Below are positions 23,359-34,353 of a DNA stretch of 64,000 bases, one piece after another. How positions within the stretch are numbered: the first letter of the stretch is position 1; every line of letters starts with the position of its first letter. The position numbers and the translations under genes are program-made. A model generated the notes under the pieces. That model ran no database searches, was not told the origin of the DNA, and worked only from the letters and a program-made list of their open reading frames with translations. Source of the stretch: Ectobius pallidus (lineage: Eukaryota; Arthropoda; Insecta; Blattodea; Ectobiidae); NCBI GenBank assembly GCA_964059195.1, contig CAXKWD010000005.1, forward strand, positions 38,889,825 through 38,953,824. The letters are read 5' to 3'.

Positions 23359-23583
23359 CGCAATATATTATTGCATATCAATTCTGCATTTGTTTTCAAA
23401 CGTATAAAATACAGAGTTCACACAAATGCACTTTCAGGTTTCGAGCACTCGTCACTTACGTTTAATGAAACTCAGAAACACGAAATTAATATTGGTAGAA
23501 AGAGATACTCACCAAATTTTGTTCAGTTACCTCACAAATGTTCAACGGGAGCCATGTTGGTAACACAGCACACAACGAGCCTA
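23359..23583. other. Unassigned sequence
   Basis: No recognised feature; an 84-codon forward frame at 23371-23625 shows no motif. Confidence 0.4.
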
Positions 23584-24040
23584 CAGTCCATTTCCGTCCA
23601 GGTACATTGTAGCATTCGACGGTAAACTCAAGCGATGGCTGCTGAGATGATGCGCTCTTTTAGGTCATGGAAAATCTGTGAAAAGGGGTGGCTTGTATAT
23701 AATATTTTTAACATACCCCACGAAAATGTCAAGAGACGTCTGGTGAGGTGAACGTGGAGGCCAACGAAGAAATTGTTTGTCATCATGACCAGCATAGCCA
23801 ACAGATTTGTTCGGTAGTCTGATGTTGAGTTCCAATCTGACTTCAATATGAAAATGTGGGCAGCCGAGACAGGAGCCATAGTTGTAACATATCCAGGTAT
23901 ACACATCCTGTGATTATTCTTGAAAAAATGAACGGACCATACATCTTCTCATGGCTCAAAGGAGAATATGTTGCATGTAAGTACGGGGATTTTGTGACCC
24001 CGGATTTTAAAGATTACAACATACGGACGGAAATGGACTG
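23584..24040 (-). mobile_element. Transposon relic bounded by 16-bp inverted repeats
   Basis: cagtccatttccgtcc (23584-23599) and its exact reverse complement ggacggaaatggactg (24025-24040) bracket a broken transposase fragment (23628-23906, reverse strand). The spacing and coding content suggest a collapsed Tc1/mariner-type element, but I did not find a clear TA duplication, so the true ends may lie a little further out. Confidence 0.5.
23628..23906 (-). pseudogene. Tc1/mariner-type transposase C-terminal relic
   Basis: In life the enzyme would catalyse cut-and-paste transposition with a DDE/D catalytic triad. Two overlapping reverse-strand frames carry pieces of one protein: RLPNKSVGYAGHDDKQFLRW, WPPRSPHQTSLDIFVGYVKN and, in the other frame, LTFSWGMLKILY followed by DLKERIISAAIA. 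They match the 'WPPRSPDLTPLDFFLWGYVKxxVY...LKxRI..A' end of an insect transposase family. The aspartates of SPDLTPLDFF are partly lost and the frames are shifted, so it is dead. Confidence 0.7.
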
Positions 24041-24651
24041 CCATGTAACCAATGGGGATCACAATGAACATCTGTGAGGTATTGTACTCTCATTTTCATC
24101 TTCCCCAGTTGGTGAGTCAGACGTCGGCATTTCCTTTTGCTGTCTGACGTATTATATTATTCTTGATTGAGGATAATCAGTAATTTGTACTCTCAAATCC
24201 AGTTCATGGCAGACCCTGTTGACAAGTCAATCTAATAACTATAGTAATATAATAGCCTACGTAATTTTAGCGTTTCTTTGATCATTGCTTCTGACTGAGA
24301 CATGACAACACTTCAACACGCGGCTGTTAAAAAGTGTGTCCTTTTTGCATTAAAGAAACAACACTTCAAAGACCACGCCGCTGGGAACGATGATAGCGTG
24401 AAGACAGTAATCGAACAGAACTTGTTGAGTTTATCTTTCTATCGATACCGGCTTCAAGTTTGAGTTTTATTAAACGTAGGCCTAAGTGACGAGTGTTCGA
24501 AACCCGAAAATACATATTTGTGGGATGTGGCCTTGTTATGCCAAACCTATTTTTGTTACTAATTATTATACACCATATTTTTCCTTGCTATTATTGTATG
24601 CACCATACCATTTTTCAGTCCATTTATTTCTTGAAATACCGTGTTTGTTTT
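24041..24651. other. No recognisable gene
   Basis: Nothing recognised apart from one TAGGCCTA palindrome near 24479. Confidence 0.4.
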
Positions 24652-24750
24652 CAGGTCGCGGCCCCGTAAGGCCTGGGCGACATGGGCAGCATAAACATCC
24701 GTACAATGGGAGAGGTTGAACTACGAAACAGAGAGAGGGAGAGAGAGAAA
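24652..24750 (+). mobile_element. SINE family B, 3' end fragment
   Basis: The words ggtcgcggccccgtaaggcctgggcg and gggagaggttgaa, followed by a GA-rich tail, match the 3' end of the complete copies at 24995-25432 and 30113-30554. Confidence 0.6.
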
Positions 24751-24994
24751 GAGTATAACGTTGTTTTTAGGTATTCGTAAGTTATTGTGTGTTAATTTAA
24801 TATTGTAGAACATTAGGCCAATACATATAAAAGTTTTTTATTTTTACTTTAAGATAAAGATGTTGAAACGCAATTATAATAATTATCGTTATTATAGTAA
24901 TATTATTATAAATGCTCTTCAAAATATGTGAATAATGTTGACGAGCAACTTGTTGTGGTTTAAATTCTTACTGCCTTTGGGGATTTATCTTCAG

Positions 24995-25432
24995 GTCCAC
25001 CACTGTGGCGTAGGGGATGCGTTCGCTCCTCTCTGGTTCGATTCCTGGTCGGGACAAGTTACCTAGGTGGGGTCTTTTCCGGGGTTTTTCCTCACCTGTG
25101 AGACAAATGTCTGCTAACTTGAGGGCCTTGTGGTCCCCGGATATCATCTGGCCGTCGTTATCATCTTCATCCATCCTCGCCTTGTTCGGAGTGAGCGTGT
25201 GTGTGTGTGTGAATGGTGTGTCTCATTCTATGTGTTCGTGTTGTCTCGGAGGTGGCCCCGGCATTGGACAGATCACTCATCCGGGGAGACCCTCCATGTC
25301 CTTGTCTGGTCAAGAAAAGTATGTATGTGATCCATAGCTAATCCCTCTCCCGACAGGTCGCGGCGGCGAGGATCGCTTAAAATGACCATAAAAGGGAGAG
25401 GTAAAACTAAGGTAAAGAGAGAGAGATTTATC
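24995..25432 (+). mobile_element. SINE family B, complete copy
   Basis: A tRNA-like head (ccaccactgtggcgtagggg; B box ggttcgattcctgg) is followed by the conserved body 'gacaagttacctaggtgggg...cctcacctgtgagacaaatgtc' and 'ccccggatatcatctggccg', a (GT)n run, then ggtcgcgg and a GA-rich tail. The 11-bp duplication TTTATCTTCAG flanks it (24984-24994 and 25433-25443). Reading frames of 66-106 codons here are SINE artefacts. Confidence 0.88.
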
Positions 25433-25699
25433 TTTATCTTCAGTGCATTTCCAATTTAGGCCTAAAGTATATCGATTAATGGTATGTTATATATTCTTTA
25501 TCTTATGAATTGCGTTAATAAAGTTTTTATGGTTAAATTTTTTGTGGTTGTATTATAAGGCAAACTTTCTGTATGTTTGGTATCGGTAGAGATTATGTTT
25601 ATGGTTCTGTATGAGTGTTGTCTTACACTGGAGTATTACTAGAATAAACTAAGTTTATAAATACTGTTAAAGCCAGGAACATGTTGTTGGTTGATATAT

Positions 25700-25950
25700 G
25701 GCTATTTAACGAAGGGGATGTGCTGCAACTTAGGCCTGTGACCGTCGCCGGTGTGCCGGAAAATTGTCCCGCAGGAGTTCTTTTACATCCCAGTAAATCT
25801 ACTGACATGGGCAGTCAGTATTTTTACTGGGATAGGCCTGTCAAAGCACACACTAATGCCATCGACCTGTTCCGGGATCAAACCCGCAACCTTGGGCACA
25901 GAAAGCCAGCGCGATTTCTAACTGAGCCACCCAGTCCGACACGAACATGT
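25700..25950 (-). mobile_element. SINE family E, single copy
   Basis: The reverse strand starts gtcggactgggtggctcagttag (A box) and has a B-box-like gcgggtttgatcccgga near 25877, with an acceptor-like outer part. The body includes cagtagatttactggg-like words and TAGGCCTG twice. Only one copy of this type was seen in the window, so the extent is approximate. Confidence 0.5.
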
Positions 25951-26089
25951 TGCAGCACAGATAAAAGAAAATAGGTTTGTTCATACAGGCATGTATTGTC
26001 ATGTACTGTCACAGATATACTGTCAAGTACCACAATGCTAGCATTCTCTTGGTGGAACAGCGTTGCTTTTTTTGTTTATCGTATGCCCT

Positions 26090-27010
26090 TACTTAATAAT
26101 AATAAAATCAGGTAAACTGATATAACAAAGTGCCAGTATGTTTTTGTTGAATCAATTATAATTTCAATTATGATATTCAGAAAATAAGTTTTTCTAATCA
26201 GATTAAAATCGACCAGCGTCAGCAGAACTACAGATTTGTGATACCTTGACAATCGCGCACTCACATAAAAATAATAACAAAATATAAAAAAATCCATGTC
26301 AAATCGGCCGGCTCCGGAATTTGATCCGGGGACCTCCAGAATACGAGTCCAAGGCGTTACCATTTAGCCAACTCAGTCAGTTTGACGGAGTCGTTTGATA
26401 AGCATAAATGAAGGAATAGTGTTAACTGTCAAATTATACCGCTGGACAAAAATTTAAAAACATGTGACATTTAATTAGCCGTTACTCTGGTACCGTTCAA
26501 CCGATTAGGTCCAAAATTAATAGGTTTCTTGCCATGGACGTTATAAATGCGTATACCAAGTTTCATGAAAATCTGATAAATCATATTTGAGTTATGGGGC
26601 CTTTTGTTATATAATACCATAAAAATGGACTAAATTGGGCATTATTCCGGTACCGGTCAACCGATTTGGTCCAGTATCAACAGACGTCTTCCCACGAACA
26701 TTATAAATGTGTATACCAAGTTTCATGAAAATCCGATAAAGCGTATTTGAGTTATGGCGCTTTTAAATAAAAACACTAAATTGGGTTTGACGCCGGTACC
26801 GGTGAACCGATTTGGTTCAATAACAATAGGGTCCTTCCAATAGACATTATAAATGCGTATACCAAGTTTCATGAAAATCCGATAAAGCGTATTTGAGTTA
26901 TGGCGCGTACAGACACACGGACAGACAGACAGACGGACAGACAGACAGACGGACAGACATTTTTCGTCCCCCACACACAATCTCATAAAGTACCATACTG
27001 ACACTTTATA
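26090..27010 (+). repeat. Composite repeat family R3, copy 1
   Basis: It starts aataaaatcaggtaaactgat, then aaagtgccagtatg, a tRNA-like block on the reverse strand (about 26299-26385), and then three to four tandem units of about 150 bp. Each unit has 'ccggtaccggtcaaccgatttggt', 'cattataaatgcgtatacca', 'agtttcatgaaaatccgata' and 'gcgtatttgagttatggcgc'. It closes with (acggacagac)n and cataCTGACACTTT, roughly inverted to aaagtgccagtatg. Copy 2 is 37385-38735 with five units. A 133-codon reverse frame here is a by-product. Confidence 0.75.
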
Positions 27011-28390
27011 AATATACTGTTGCAGGTCCCTGTCATTCATATGTTGGCAATACAAGACACGATGCTTAAGAGCTGCGGCAAGAATGTGAACTACAACGTA
27101 AACACGCCGACTGCAGTGCACCACAGCTTACCTGCTGATGCGATCGGAGCGCTACAACACAATGATGGAGCTTATCGGATTCTAATTTTACTGTAGTTGC
27201 GTCTTGCTTAATGGGTGATGAATACGTGTGGGTTATTGTGTGATATTAATATGTTGTTTGTAAGTGTGGTGAGTCGAGGAGCCTTCTTTCCTGCTGTCCC
27301 TGCTAGTGATTGCTGAAAGGTGAGCATTTCATTGATATTTACCATGTAGGAAAAAAGTGTGCGTTCATACAAAATGGCTGTAATGTAATGTAATTTCACC
27401 TTGTTCTCTAGTAAAAAGTTTCAAGTGCTAGTAGGGACAGATGATATAACGTGTTTATACACAATAAAAGATTTTGAGCACTGCAACACTTCTCTTACTA
27501 AGCCAATTCAATTGCAGTGACATTGCTGAACGTCAGAACGAATGTCATCATAATGCAGCTACGAAGTATTATGGCGTTCATGGACACATAAACTCCTCAA
27601 TAAGCCTGCTGGAAACGACAAGTCGAACAGAACGGGGTTTCATTCCTTATTAAAACAAGCATACTCTTTTGTCATGATCCGATGAGATAGGCCTAGTAAG
27701 CTAGTGCATTTTTTATATTTCGTCTCTTTACAGTGTAACATTTACGACGCCGATTTTACGATAATGTAATGTGCCAAGTGTTATAATTACCATGCGATTC
27801 CAAGACTCAACATCCAATAAGACGCGAGCATGTTGTTTATGCAGCGAGATTCGTAGTTTTCATACGAGTGTCTTATAGGCAAGTTTCATACAACTGATTT
27901 TGTTCTACCGTGCTTAAATACGTTATCAGCTAAGTTTTGAGTTTCCAGAATGCCTTGCAATTCATAAAAAATACGACATTTTCGGCAATAAGCCGTTAGC
28001 AAGTTCTTGTGTTTTGCGATAGATGGCGAGTGACGACATGCGTGATCCGAGCGGTTATGCAAGCCCTATAGCCACAGATAGGCCTATATTGAGATAGAAA
28101 GGCTGTAGGCTACTATTGGCGGCAGTGGAGGAGCTGTTATAGTATATAGCTGTTATAGTATAGGAACTTCATACACTTGTTTTGCAAGATACTGACAGAT
28201 AAAATTCCAAATATGTTTAATGGATGAAAACAAATTAAATAAAAATAAAAACAAAAACAGTAGAGGTAATATTTTTCAGTCCAGTAATAACCTATGGAAC
28301 TAGTATGAGTTGTTCTTATTGCACTCTCTTTCCTGTCCTCTTTCCAATTACAGTGTTCCTAATATTAATTAAAATAAATGTTGCAAAGTC
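27011..28390. other. No recognisable gene
   Basis: No coding motif, RNA gene or element ends recognised. A short tandem gctgttatagtata occurs twice near 28133-28162. Confidence 0.45.
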
Positions 28391-28394
28391 TTTT

Positions 28395-28548
28395 GCACAT
28401 ACTTTCTCGCATATACGTGTTAAAAGCTAGGACAGAAAAAGTAAATTATAGAGACAATTAAATTTTGTAATACATTTTTATAACACTAACAGGTATCTAG
28501 AACGGAAGACGTCAGGGCCGGTCTTTATGTGCAATGCTTTTACTGTGA

Positions 28549-28587
<39 letters not shown>
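28395..28587 (+). mobile_element. Short repeat family F with (AAT)n tail, copy 1
   Basis: It contains ctcgcatatacgtgttaaaa, gagacaattaaattttgtaa, ggtatctagaacggaa and caatgcttttactgtgaaat, and ends in about 12 AAT triplets. The same series occurs at 40880-41060, and reversed in part at 36667-36820 and 38715-38795. A triplet-repeat tail on every copy suggests a SINE- or LINE-tail-like family. Confidence 0.65.
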
Positions 28588-28588
<1 letters not shown>

Positions 28589-28834
28589 GATGGGAGGATG
28601 GATATTTTGAGTGGGTGTACACATCAATCAACAAATTTCCTTTGTCTAAGTAAATCATGCATTTGAAAAAAGTATTAATAATAATGTATTCTGCCATTGA
28701 ACAAAAACAGTAATAGGCTAAGTCAAATCATTGTCTATGCGATCTGAGAGTGATCAGCCGGAAAATATTCATTTATACAGTAAAACGGTTGTTCCAAAAG
28801 CCACTTTTTGACTACATTTTGGAATCTGTCCAAA

Positions 28835-28905
28835 ATCTGGGAGCCTCAACCTCCTGGAATCCTCTGGGCCTCCATGGCCTGTATAGGGATCACTTTACTT
28901 TTACT
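28835..28905 (+). mobile_element. SINE family C, 3' fragment
   Basis: gggagcctcaacctcctgga, ctccatggcctgtataggga and tcactttactttt match the tail of family C. Confidence 0.65.
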
Positions 28906-29639
28906 CCTCCGCAAACGCCGTACAGATAGCGGCAAACAGTTAAAAAACGTGACATCAGTCACTGGAAAGCATTTAGAAGTCTTATTGAGTCTATTTCTAT
29001 TACCTGCCCATAACGAAATAACTCCATTTGAGCAAAGAAGTCCACAAGAAAGATGAAATATTTTGAGAATCTTAATATCCCACAATAAATATCTCTGAAA
29101 CAGTAGGCTACTGTGAAATCCTCTGACTTGACCAAGATAGCCAACTTTTCTTATTGTTTTACCGGTATATTTTCTTTTATATTTTATATCCAGTTGTGAC
29201 AGAATTAGGTTGTAATATTTATATGACTCGAGTTCCTAGTGATATCAACATTATTCTACAACATCAAATTCTTGGCCCCAAAAAACTTAATTTTTAGCAT
29301 GTATTTGAAAGCAATACTTAAGAAATAAATAGTAAGAAGGTATGCTTTTCAATGTGGTTTCAGTATGTTTCACCAATGGATGCGAAATTTCCAATAGAAA
29401 ATGGTGAAAATAGACTTTAATCTTCATGCGCCAATATACCGAACTTCCTGGTCATGTGGTAGGTGGTCCATTTGACCCGCGCAAATTTTTTCATAGATTC
29501 TATGTATGAGTCAGTTAGTTAAAGAATATTTATATTAGTGTTAGTCACATGCAGAGTTAGGTTGGTGGTAGTCAGGTGAGGAACAGTGATATTAGTTTTG
29601 TTCGCCATCAAGTTTACGGTCCTGTTACTGGATCACGCG
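28906..29639. other. No recognisable gene
   Basis: AT-rich; nothing recognised. Confidence 0.4.
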
Positions 29640-29915
29640 ACCTAATTACTTCCCACAGCTGAGCAGACGATTCTTGTGAATAAGTGTCACTTCATAGCGC
29701 CGTGGGGGGAGGGTTTCCCACGGCCCGACCGAGGGACACTAGGCCGGATGATAGCGCGTAGGGTGACCAGTTCCTTTCGCGGGATAGGAATGGGAACACA
29801 ACACCCAGCCCTGACCCAGGAAGGAAACTTTACATCTCTGTAAAATCCCCGACCTGAACGGGAATCGAACCAGGTGACTGGTAGTCATGCTACCGATTCA
29901 TCCACATTCATCCCA
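29640..29915 (-). mobile_element. SINE family D, copy 1
   Basis: The tRNA-like head is on the reverse strand at about 29850-29912 (tgtggatgaatcggtagcat, B-box-like ggttcgattcccgt). The reversed word aaaatccccgacc is shared with the tRNA-like fragment at 61742-61848. The body includes cgtggggggagggtttcccacg, a small inverted repeat. No target duplication was recognised. Confidence 0.55.
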
Positions 29916-29965
29916 TTACATTTATATTGTAATATATAAGAATCCGGCATAGATAACAAAATTTC

Positions 29966-30112
29966 AGGCTATATGTGGAACCATCAAAAGAACCTTAGGA
30001 CATAAAACAAGGAAAGAGACAAAACTAAAACTTTACAAGACAATGGCCGTTCCCTCACTGTTGTATGGAAGCGAGAACTGTATAATTAAACCAAAAGACA
30101 GAAGCAAAATAC
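29966..30112 (+). pseudogene. LINE relic, upstream half
   Basis: One frame reads CGTIKRTLGHKTRKETKLKL followed by YKTMAVPSLLYGSENCI, the region after the reverse transcriptase core of a non-LTR retrotransposon ('IkrtLk.KtrketklKlYktmavPsLLYGsE.W'). It is the same region as the relic at 12530-12850. A SINE (30113-30554) splits it from its downstream half at 30567-30858. Confidence 0.8.
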
Positions 30113-30554
30113 TCTCTTCTTTATCGTAGTTTCACCTCTCCCTTTTAGGATTTAAGCGACCCAAGCCGCCCGGGCCTTACAGGGCCGCGACCTGTCGGGA
30201 GAGGGATTATCTTTGGATCACATACATACTTTTTTGACCAGACAAGGACATGGAGGGCCTCCCCGGATGAGTGATAAGCCCAATGCCGGGGCCACCTCCG
30301 AGACAACACGAACACATAGGACGAGGCACAACATTCACACTCACACTCATTCCAAACAAGGCGAGGATGGGATGAAGATGACGGCCAGATGATATCTGGG
30401 GACCACAAGGGCCTAAAGTTACCCGACATTTGTCTCAAAGGTGAGGGAAAACCCCAGAAAAAACCCCACCTAGGTAACTTGTCCCGACCAGGAATCGAAC
30501 CCGGGCCCGCTGCGTGAGAGGATTGAACGCATCCCCTGAGCCACAGCGGTGGAC
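30113..30554 (-). mobile_element. SINE family B, complete copy inserted in a LINE
   Basis: The reverse strand gives the family B head (ccaccgctgtggctcagggg, B box gggttcgattcctgg), body and tail seen at 24995-25432. The 12-bp target duplication GAAGCAAAATAC flanks it exactly (30101-30112 and 30555-30566). Joining the two LINE halves across the insertion restores a continuous reading frame, which confirms the boundaries. The 244-codon reverse frame over it is not a gene. Confidence 0.93.
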
Positions 30555-30566
30555 GAAGCAAAATAC

Positions 30567-30858
30567 AAGCAGCGGAAATGTTATTTCTTCGAAATGTTAA
30601 ATGCTGCCCAAGAGTAGATAGAATCAGAAATGAAACTATCAGAGAAGAATTAAATATATATAAGATTGAGGATAAACTTAGCATATACAAAAAGAATTGG
30701 ACAGAACATTTAATGAGAATGGACTCCGACAGAATTCCAAAGAGAGCTTTCCTATATAACCCGAGAGGTAGAAGAGACATTGGCCGCCCCCGTAAAAGAT
30801 GGACTCCACTTATGACTTCGCCGGAACGGGCTACTTTGCCTAAACCATGATGAAGATG
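30567..30858 (+). pseudogene. LINE relic, C-terminal half
   Basis: The frame reads MLFLRNVKCCPRVDRIRNET, then IYKKNWTEHLMRMDSDRIPK and RGRRDIGRPRKRW. This is the C-terminal tail of insect LINE polyproteins ('mrFLR.vkg.tr.D...ne.ir.eL.i.....i..yr..W..Hl.RM...R.pk....y.p.GkRd.GRPrkRW'). It ends near cctaaaccatgatgaagatgatg, a typical LINE 3' end with repeated atgatg. It is a 5'-truncated dead copy. Confidence 0.82.
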
Positions 30859-30984
30859 ATGATATATAATAATCCACATTATGAATTCGATAGATTTTGA
30901 AGAACAAGATAACCTAAAATTTTGCCGTTTTTTGTAAACAAAAGAAGAAAATAGTCCCAGTTATGAGCTTTATAAACCGTGTTC

Positions 30985-31345
30985 CGTGTTCGATATTAGT
31001 CAATACCACAACAGTGTTATGATGAGATTAGGTAACATAATAGATATTATAATGACACTGCTGTGTCACATGTAATAAGCTCATTATAGTAGGGTCGAAC
31101 AATAGATTTTAAAATCAACACGAATAGAATTGGTTTTATTTTTAAAAAAAATACAGGTTGATTATTGTGCAATTTGAAATTGCGGTTTCAATGCTTGAAG
31201 ATTGTTTCGTGTAAAATATTATTCGACAGTTGGACATCAGTGTTATAATGAAATTTCATACTTTAATGGATGTTGTTATGATACTGTTACGTCACACGGA
31301 ATGAGTGCATTATAAGTTGGTAAGCTAATGGTCAAACAAAAAATA
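30985..31345 (+). repeat. Two tandem copies of a dispersed repeat
   Basis: A segment with gttcgatatt, acagtgttat(g/a)atga, atgatac-tgtta-gtcacac and ataag.tcattatagt...gaacaa occurs at about 30985-31110 and again at 31218-31345, spacing about 230 bp. A third relative is at 2395-2520. Unknown family. Confidence 0.45.
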
Positions 31346-31445
31346 TTTTTACTGTAATTAAATCAGGAAAATTTCCTTTTTGACTTTAGAAAAGTTTCAG
31401 ATAGAAAGCAATGAACAAATACCGCGGTATTAGGCCTGCTCTATC

Positions 31446-31530
31446 TAGTAGTCCCCGGTGGTCGTGGTTCTCACCCCACGGTTCTATCCCGGATTCCCAC
31501 AGCCTTCGGGCAGTTCAATCCATCATCATA
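31446..31530 (+). mobile_element. Possible SINE head fragment
   Basis: gtccccggtggtcgtggttctcacc with a degenerate B box (ggttctatcccgg) suggests a tRNA-like head. Weak. Confidence 0.3.
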
Positions 31531-31587
31531 ATTAAATTTTAAAAATTCTTAGTAGGTTTAATAGTAGACTAATAATGGAAATGATGA

Positions 31588-31978
31588 TCACCGTTTGTAT
31601 CATTGGAGATGCGTTTGCTCTCCTCTCGAAATTGCCTCGTATTCGATTCCCGGTTGGGACAAGTTACCTGGATGGGGGTTTTCTGGGGTTTTACCCTAAT
31701 CTGCGAGACTATTGTCGGAAAACTTTAGGCCCTTGCGGTGCCCGGATATCATCTGGCCGTCATTATCACCATCATTCCATCCGCGCCTTGTTAGGACTGA
31801 GTGTGCGGGCGACTGGTGTATCTGCTATGTGTTCGTGTTGTCTCTGTATCGAAGAGGGTCCCTATGTTTTTGTCTGATCAAAATATACATGTATATATAT
31901 GATCTACTGCAAAATTCGCGGTCCTGTTAGGCCAAGGATGCGTGAACGACCGTATAACAGAGGAGCTAAAGCTGAGAG
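31588..31978 (+). mobile_element. SINE family B, diverged copy
   Basis: It follows the family B order: ggagatgcgtttgctctcct, gtattcgattcccgg, gacaagttacctggatgggg, gcccggatatcatctggccg, gtgttcgtgttgtctc and a tail gaggagctaaagctgagag. It is more diverged than the copies at 24995 and 30113. Confidence 0.75.
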
Positions 31979-31988
31979 AAGAAAAATG

Positions 31989-31991
<3 letters not shown>

Positions 31992-32069
<78 letters not shown>
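31992..32069 (+). repeat. (AAT)n microsatellite
   Basis: About 26 AAT triplets directly after a SINE. Confidence 0.95.
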
Positions 32070-32072
<3 letters not shown>

Positions 32073-32099
32073 CGATGTTGATGACTATAATGATGATGA

Positions 32100-32100
<1 letters not shown>

Positions 32101-32130
<30 letters not shown>
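32101..32130 (+). repeat. (ATT)n microsatellite
   Basis: Ten ATT triplets, the reverse-strand sense of the neighbouring (AAT)n tract 32 bp upstream, so the pair can fold back. Confidence 0.9.
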
Positions 32131-34340
32131 GAAACATATGTCAAAATTTTTCAGAAAGTTGTTTCGAATACAGGAATAGTATCAATACCATAGTTTCATC
32201 ACCTGGAAGATTCATACAAAGCACTGCCTAGGGAAAATCTAACGAGCTGTTATACTGAATACTTGACATATCGACTAAAAGAATCGAGTAGGCCCTAATA
32301 GTCTTTTCTGTATGTAAACATTGCGTGTAAATAATGTATAATTCATTTATGCATATCGGAGCTTCAGGGAGTGGTGCAAGATGATATTTTTACCTAGCTT
32401 AGGTTGCTTTTAATATTTTCCAAAATACATATGTGTAATATTCTTGAAGTAGGATTCATTGCTAATAAGCACTCTAACCTAACCTCTCGTATAGGAGAAT
32501 CAGAAAATAAAAAGTAATTTTCATGAAAGTGGCTCGAAAGTTAATAATTTAATTTTTTTTTTTAGTGAAAATGGTCTGAAAGGAAGTAATCTAAAGATAT
32601 CGGCTACTTATTGAAGTATTTATAAAAGAACAACACAGCCTTTTGAGAAGTTCAAGGTAAGTGCAAGCTGCCACTTGCTCTAACTCAAAATGAAAATAGT
32701 AAATAGGCTTATTGCAAAACCCATGATCAGGGTAGAGAAATCCTGTGAGCTTATCGCATCAGATTCCATTAGTTAAAGTTGTCATAGTTATATTGAACTG
32801 AGAGTAAAAACCTGATGAAGAATGCTATGAAGACGCATTCCCCACACATCTTGTCGTATGTCTGTCGTAATGGTGACTCTAAAACGCTCTTCGCGTCAGA
32901 CTCACCCTTTCCGTGGCGCCTTCAACAATAAGCTCTTACTGTCAGCATACTTTTGTTATACTATACGTCGTCTAACCCGGTGTTAGTTCAATTGACCTTT
33001 TCACCTCTATATCGGTTAAAAATGGCTCTACAAATGTGAAGGAAGCGAAGTCTATATTTTTCTGTAAGCCTACCATATAAATAGTAGGCCTAAGGTTTCT
33101 GATGAGCTGATGTCATTGTAAAAAAAAATTAAATTAAATTAAAAGAATACTTGCTTAACATCACAGGTAAATTTTATTCCATGCTAAATTTTTATGAATG
33201 GATATTGAAAGAGATATTCCTTTTTTTACATGATGGCGATTAAACGTAGGCCTATTGCTTTCGTCAAATTATTATAGATTGTTTTTAACTTTTCTTCCAG
33301 ACTCTCATATGAAAATCTTCAATAGGTTTAAACAAAAATCCTTATAACTACACTTTCACAAGGGCTGCCGCAAATTCCTGCGAAATGTAATCATGTTAAC
33401 AAAAACGATACCGAAGTCGCGTAATTTATTAAAGAATGTCCATTCTTCTGTTTGGCAATTTTCACAATTTTCCTGTGTAAAATGTGAAATAACTGGCACA
33501 ATGCAATTTGTTTTAAAGCTGCTTGGAATGTTTATATTAGTGATCATGTATCTGAATCATTAGGCCTACTTAGGCTCTACATTTTTATTTTATTTTATTT
33601 TATTGAATTTAAGTTGGTTTAGTTTAGTTAAATTTATTTTATTAAAATAAAAACACCGTAAAACATTCTGGCCAACTGTATGAGCCAGTATTCAGGATTG
33701 CTGGCTTCAGGTGGGCTATTCTTGAAATCCCTTTTGTCCGCAAAACACACTGTAGGCCTAATCTAAGATCTAATGGGCAGTTTGATAACAGTGTTAATTA
33801 CATTAAGTTAACACCTGGTTCAATACAATTAGTGTTCGGAAGTAACCGATAATATTTAAATGAAACTCGTTTTTAGTTGGATTAGCTACCATGTCAGCTA
33901 ACGTTTTATTGCAAAAATTAAACTTACTAGTAAAGAACACTAAGTTGGAATAAAATAGCAAAATAGCAAATTGCATATAACCATGCATAATTCTACTGAG
34001 CCGATATATCGAGTTTTATTTTAACTTTGTAATAATAAATTAAGATATACTGAATTCCTCCTATTGAAACTTATAGGCCTTAATCAAGAATTCAAAAATA
34101 TAATTCATATTAGGCTATGTTTTAATCCTCTCCTTCGTTACTCGTGATAGGCCTACTCATCTAGCGTCTTCCGTTCAAAAGCAGGAATTTCAATAGTGTT
34201 GCTATTGTTAAGCTCCTGGTTGTTACTTCTTCCTTGGAGTGTTTCATTGACTCTAGGCATATTAGTCCTACAGACATTTTTTATAAAGAATGTCAGTATT
34301 GGGGTTAGATCTTTATAAAGTATACGCTCTAAACGTTCAT
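32131..34340. other. AT-rich, no recognisable gene
   Basis: Several short frames exist but none shows a motif. A (TTTTA)n-like run lies near 33583-33605, and TAGGCCTA palindromes near 33087, 33248, 33562, 33753 and 34149. Confidence 0.45.
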
Positions 34341-34353
34341 GCTTCAGAGTGTT

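Noticed and set aside
26723..27124. 133-codon reverse frame resembling the frame at 38450-38710 (shared CTRHNSNTLYRIFMKLGI)
   Set aside because: The similarity is real but both lie in the non-coding R3 repeat array and its (GACA)n end; the likeness reflects shared DNA, and other units are full of stops.
30145..30879. 244-codon reverse-strand open frame, the longest in the window
   Set aside because: It runs over a SINE with a proven target duplication and into an antisense LINE relic; no protein motif is present.
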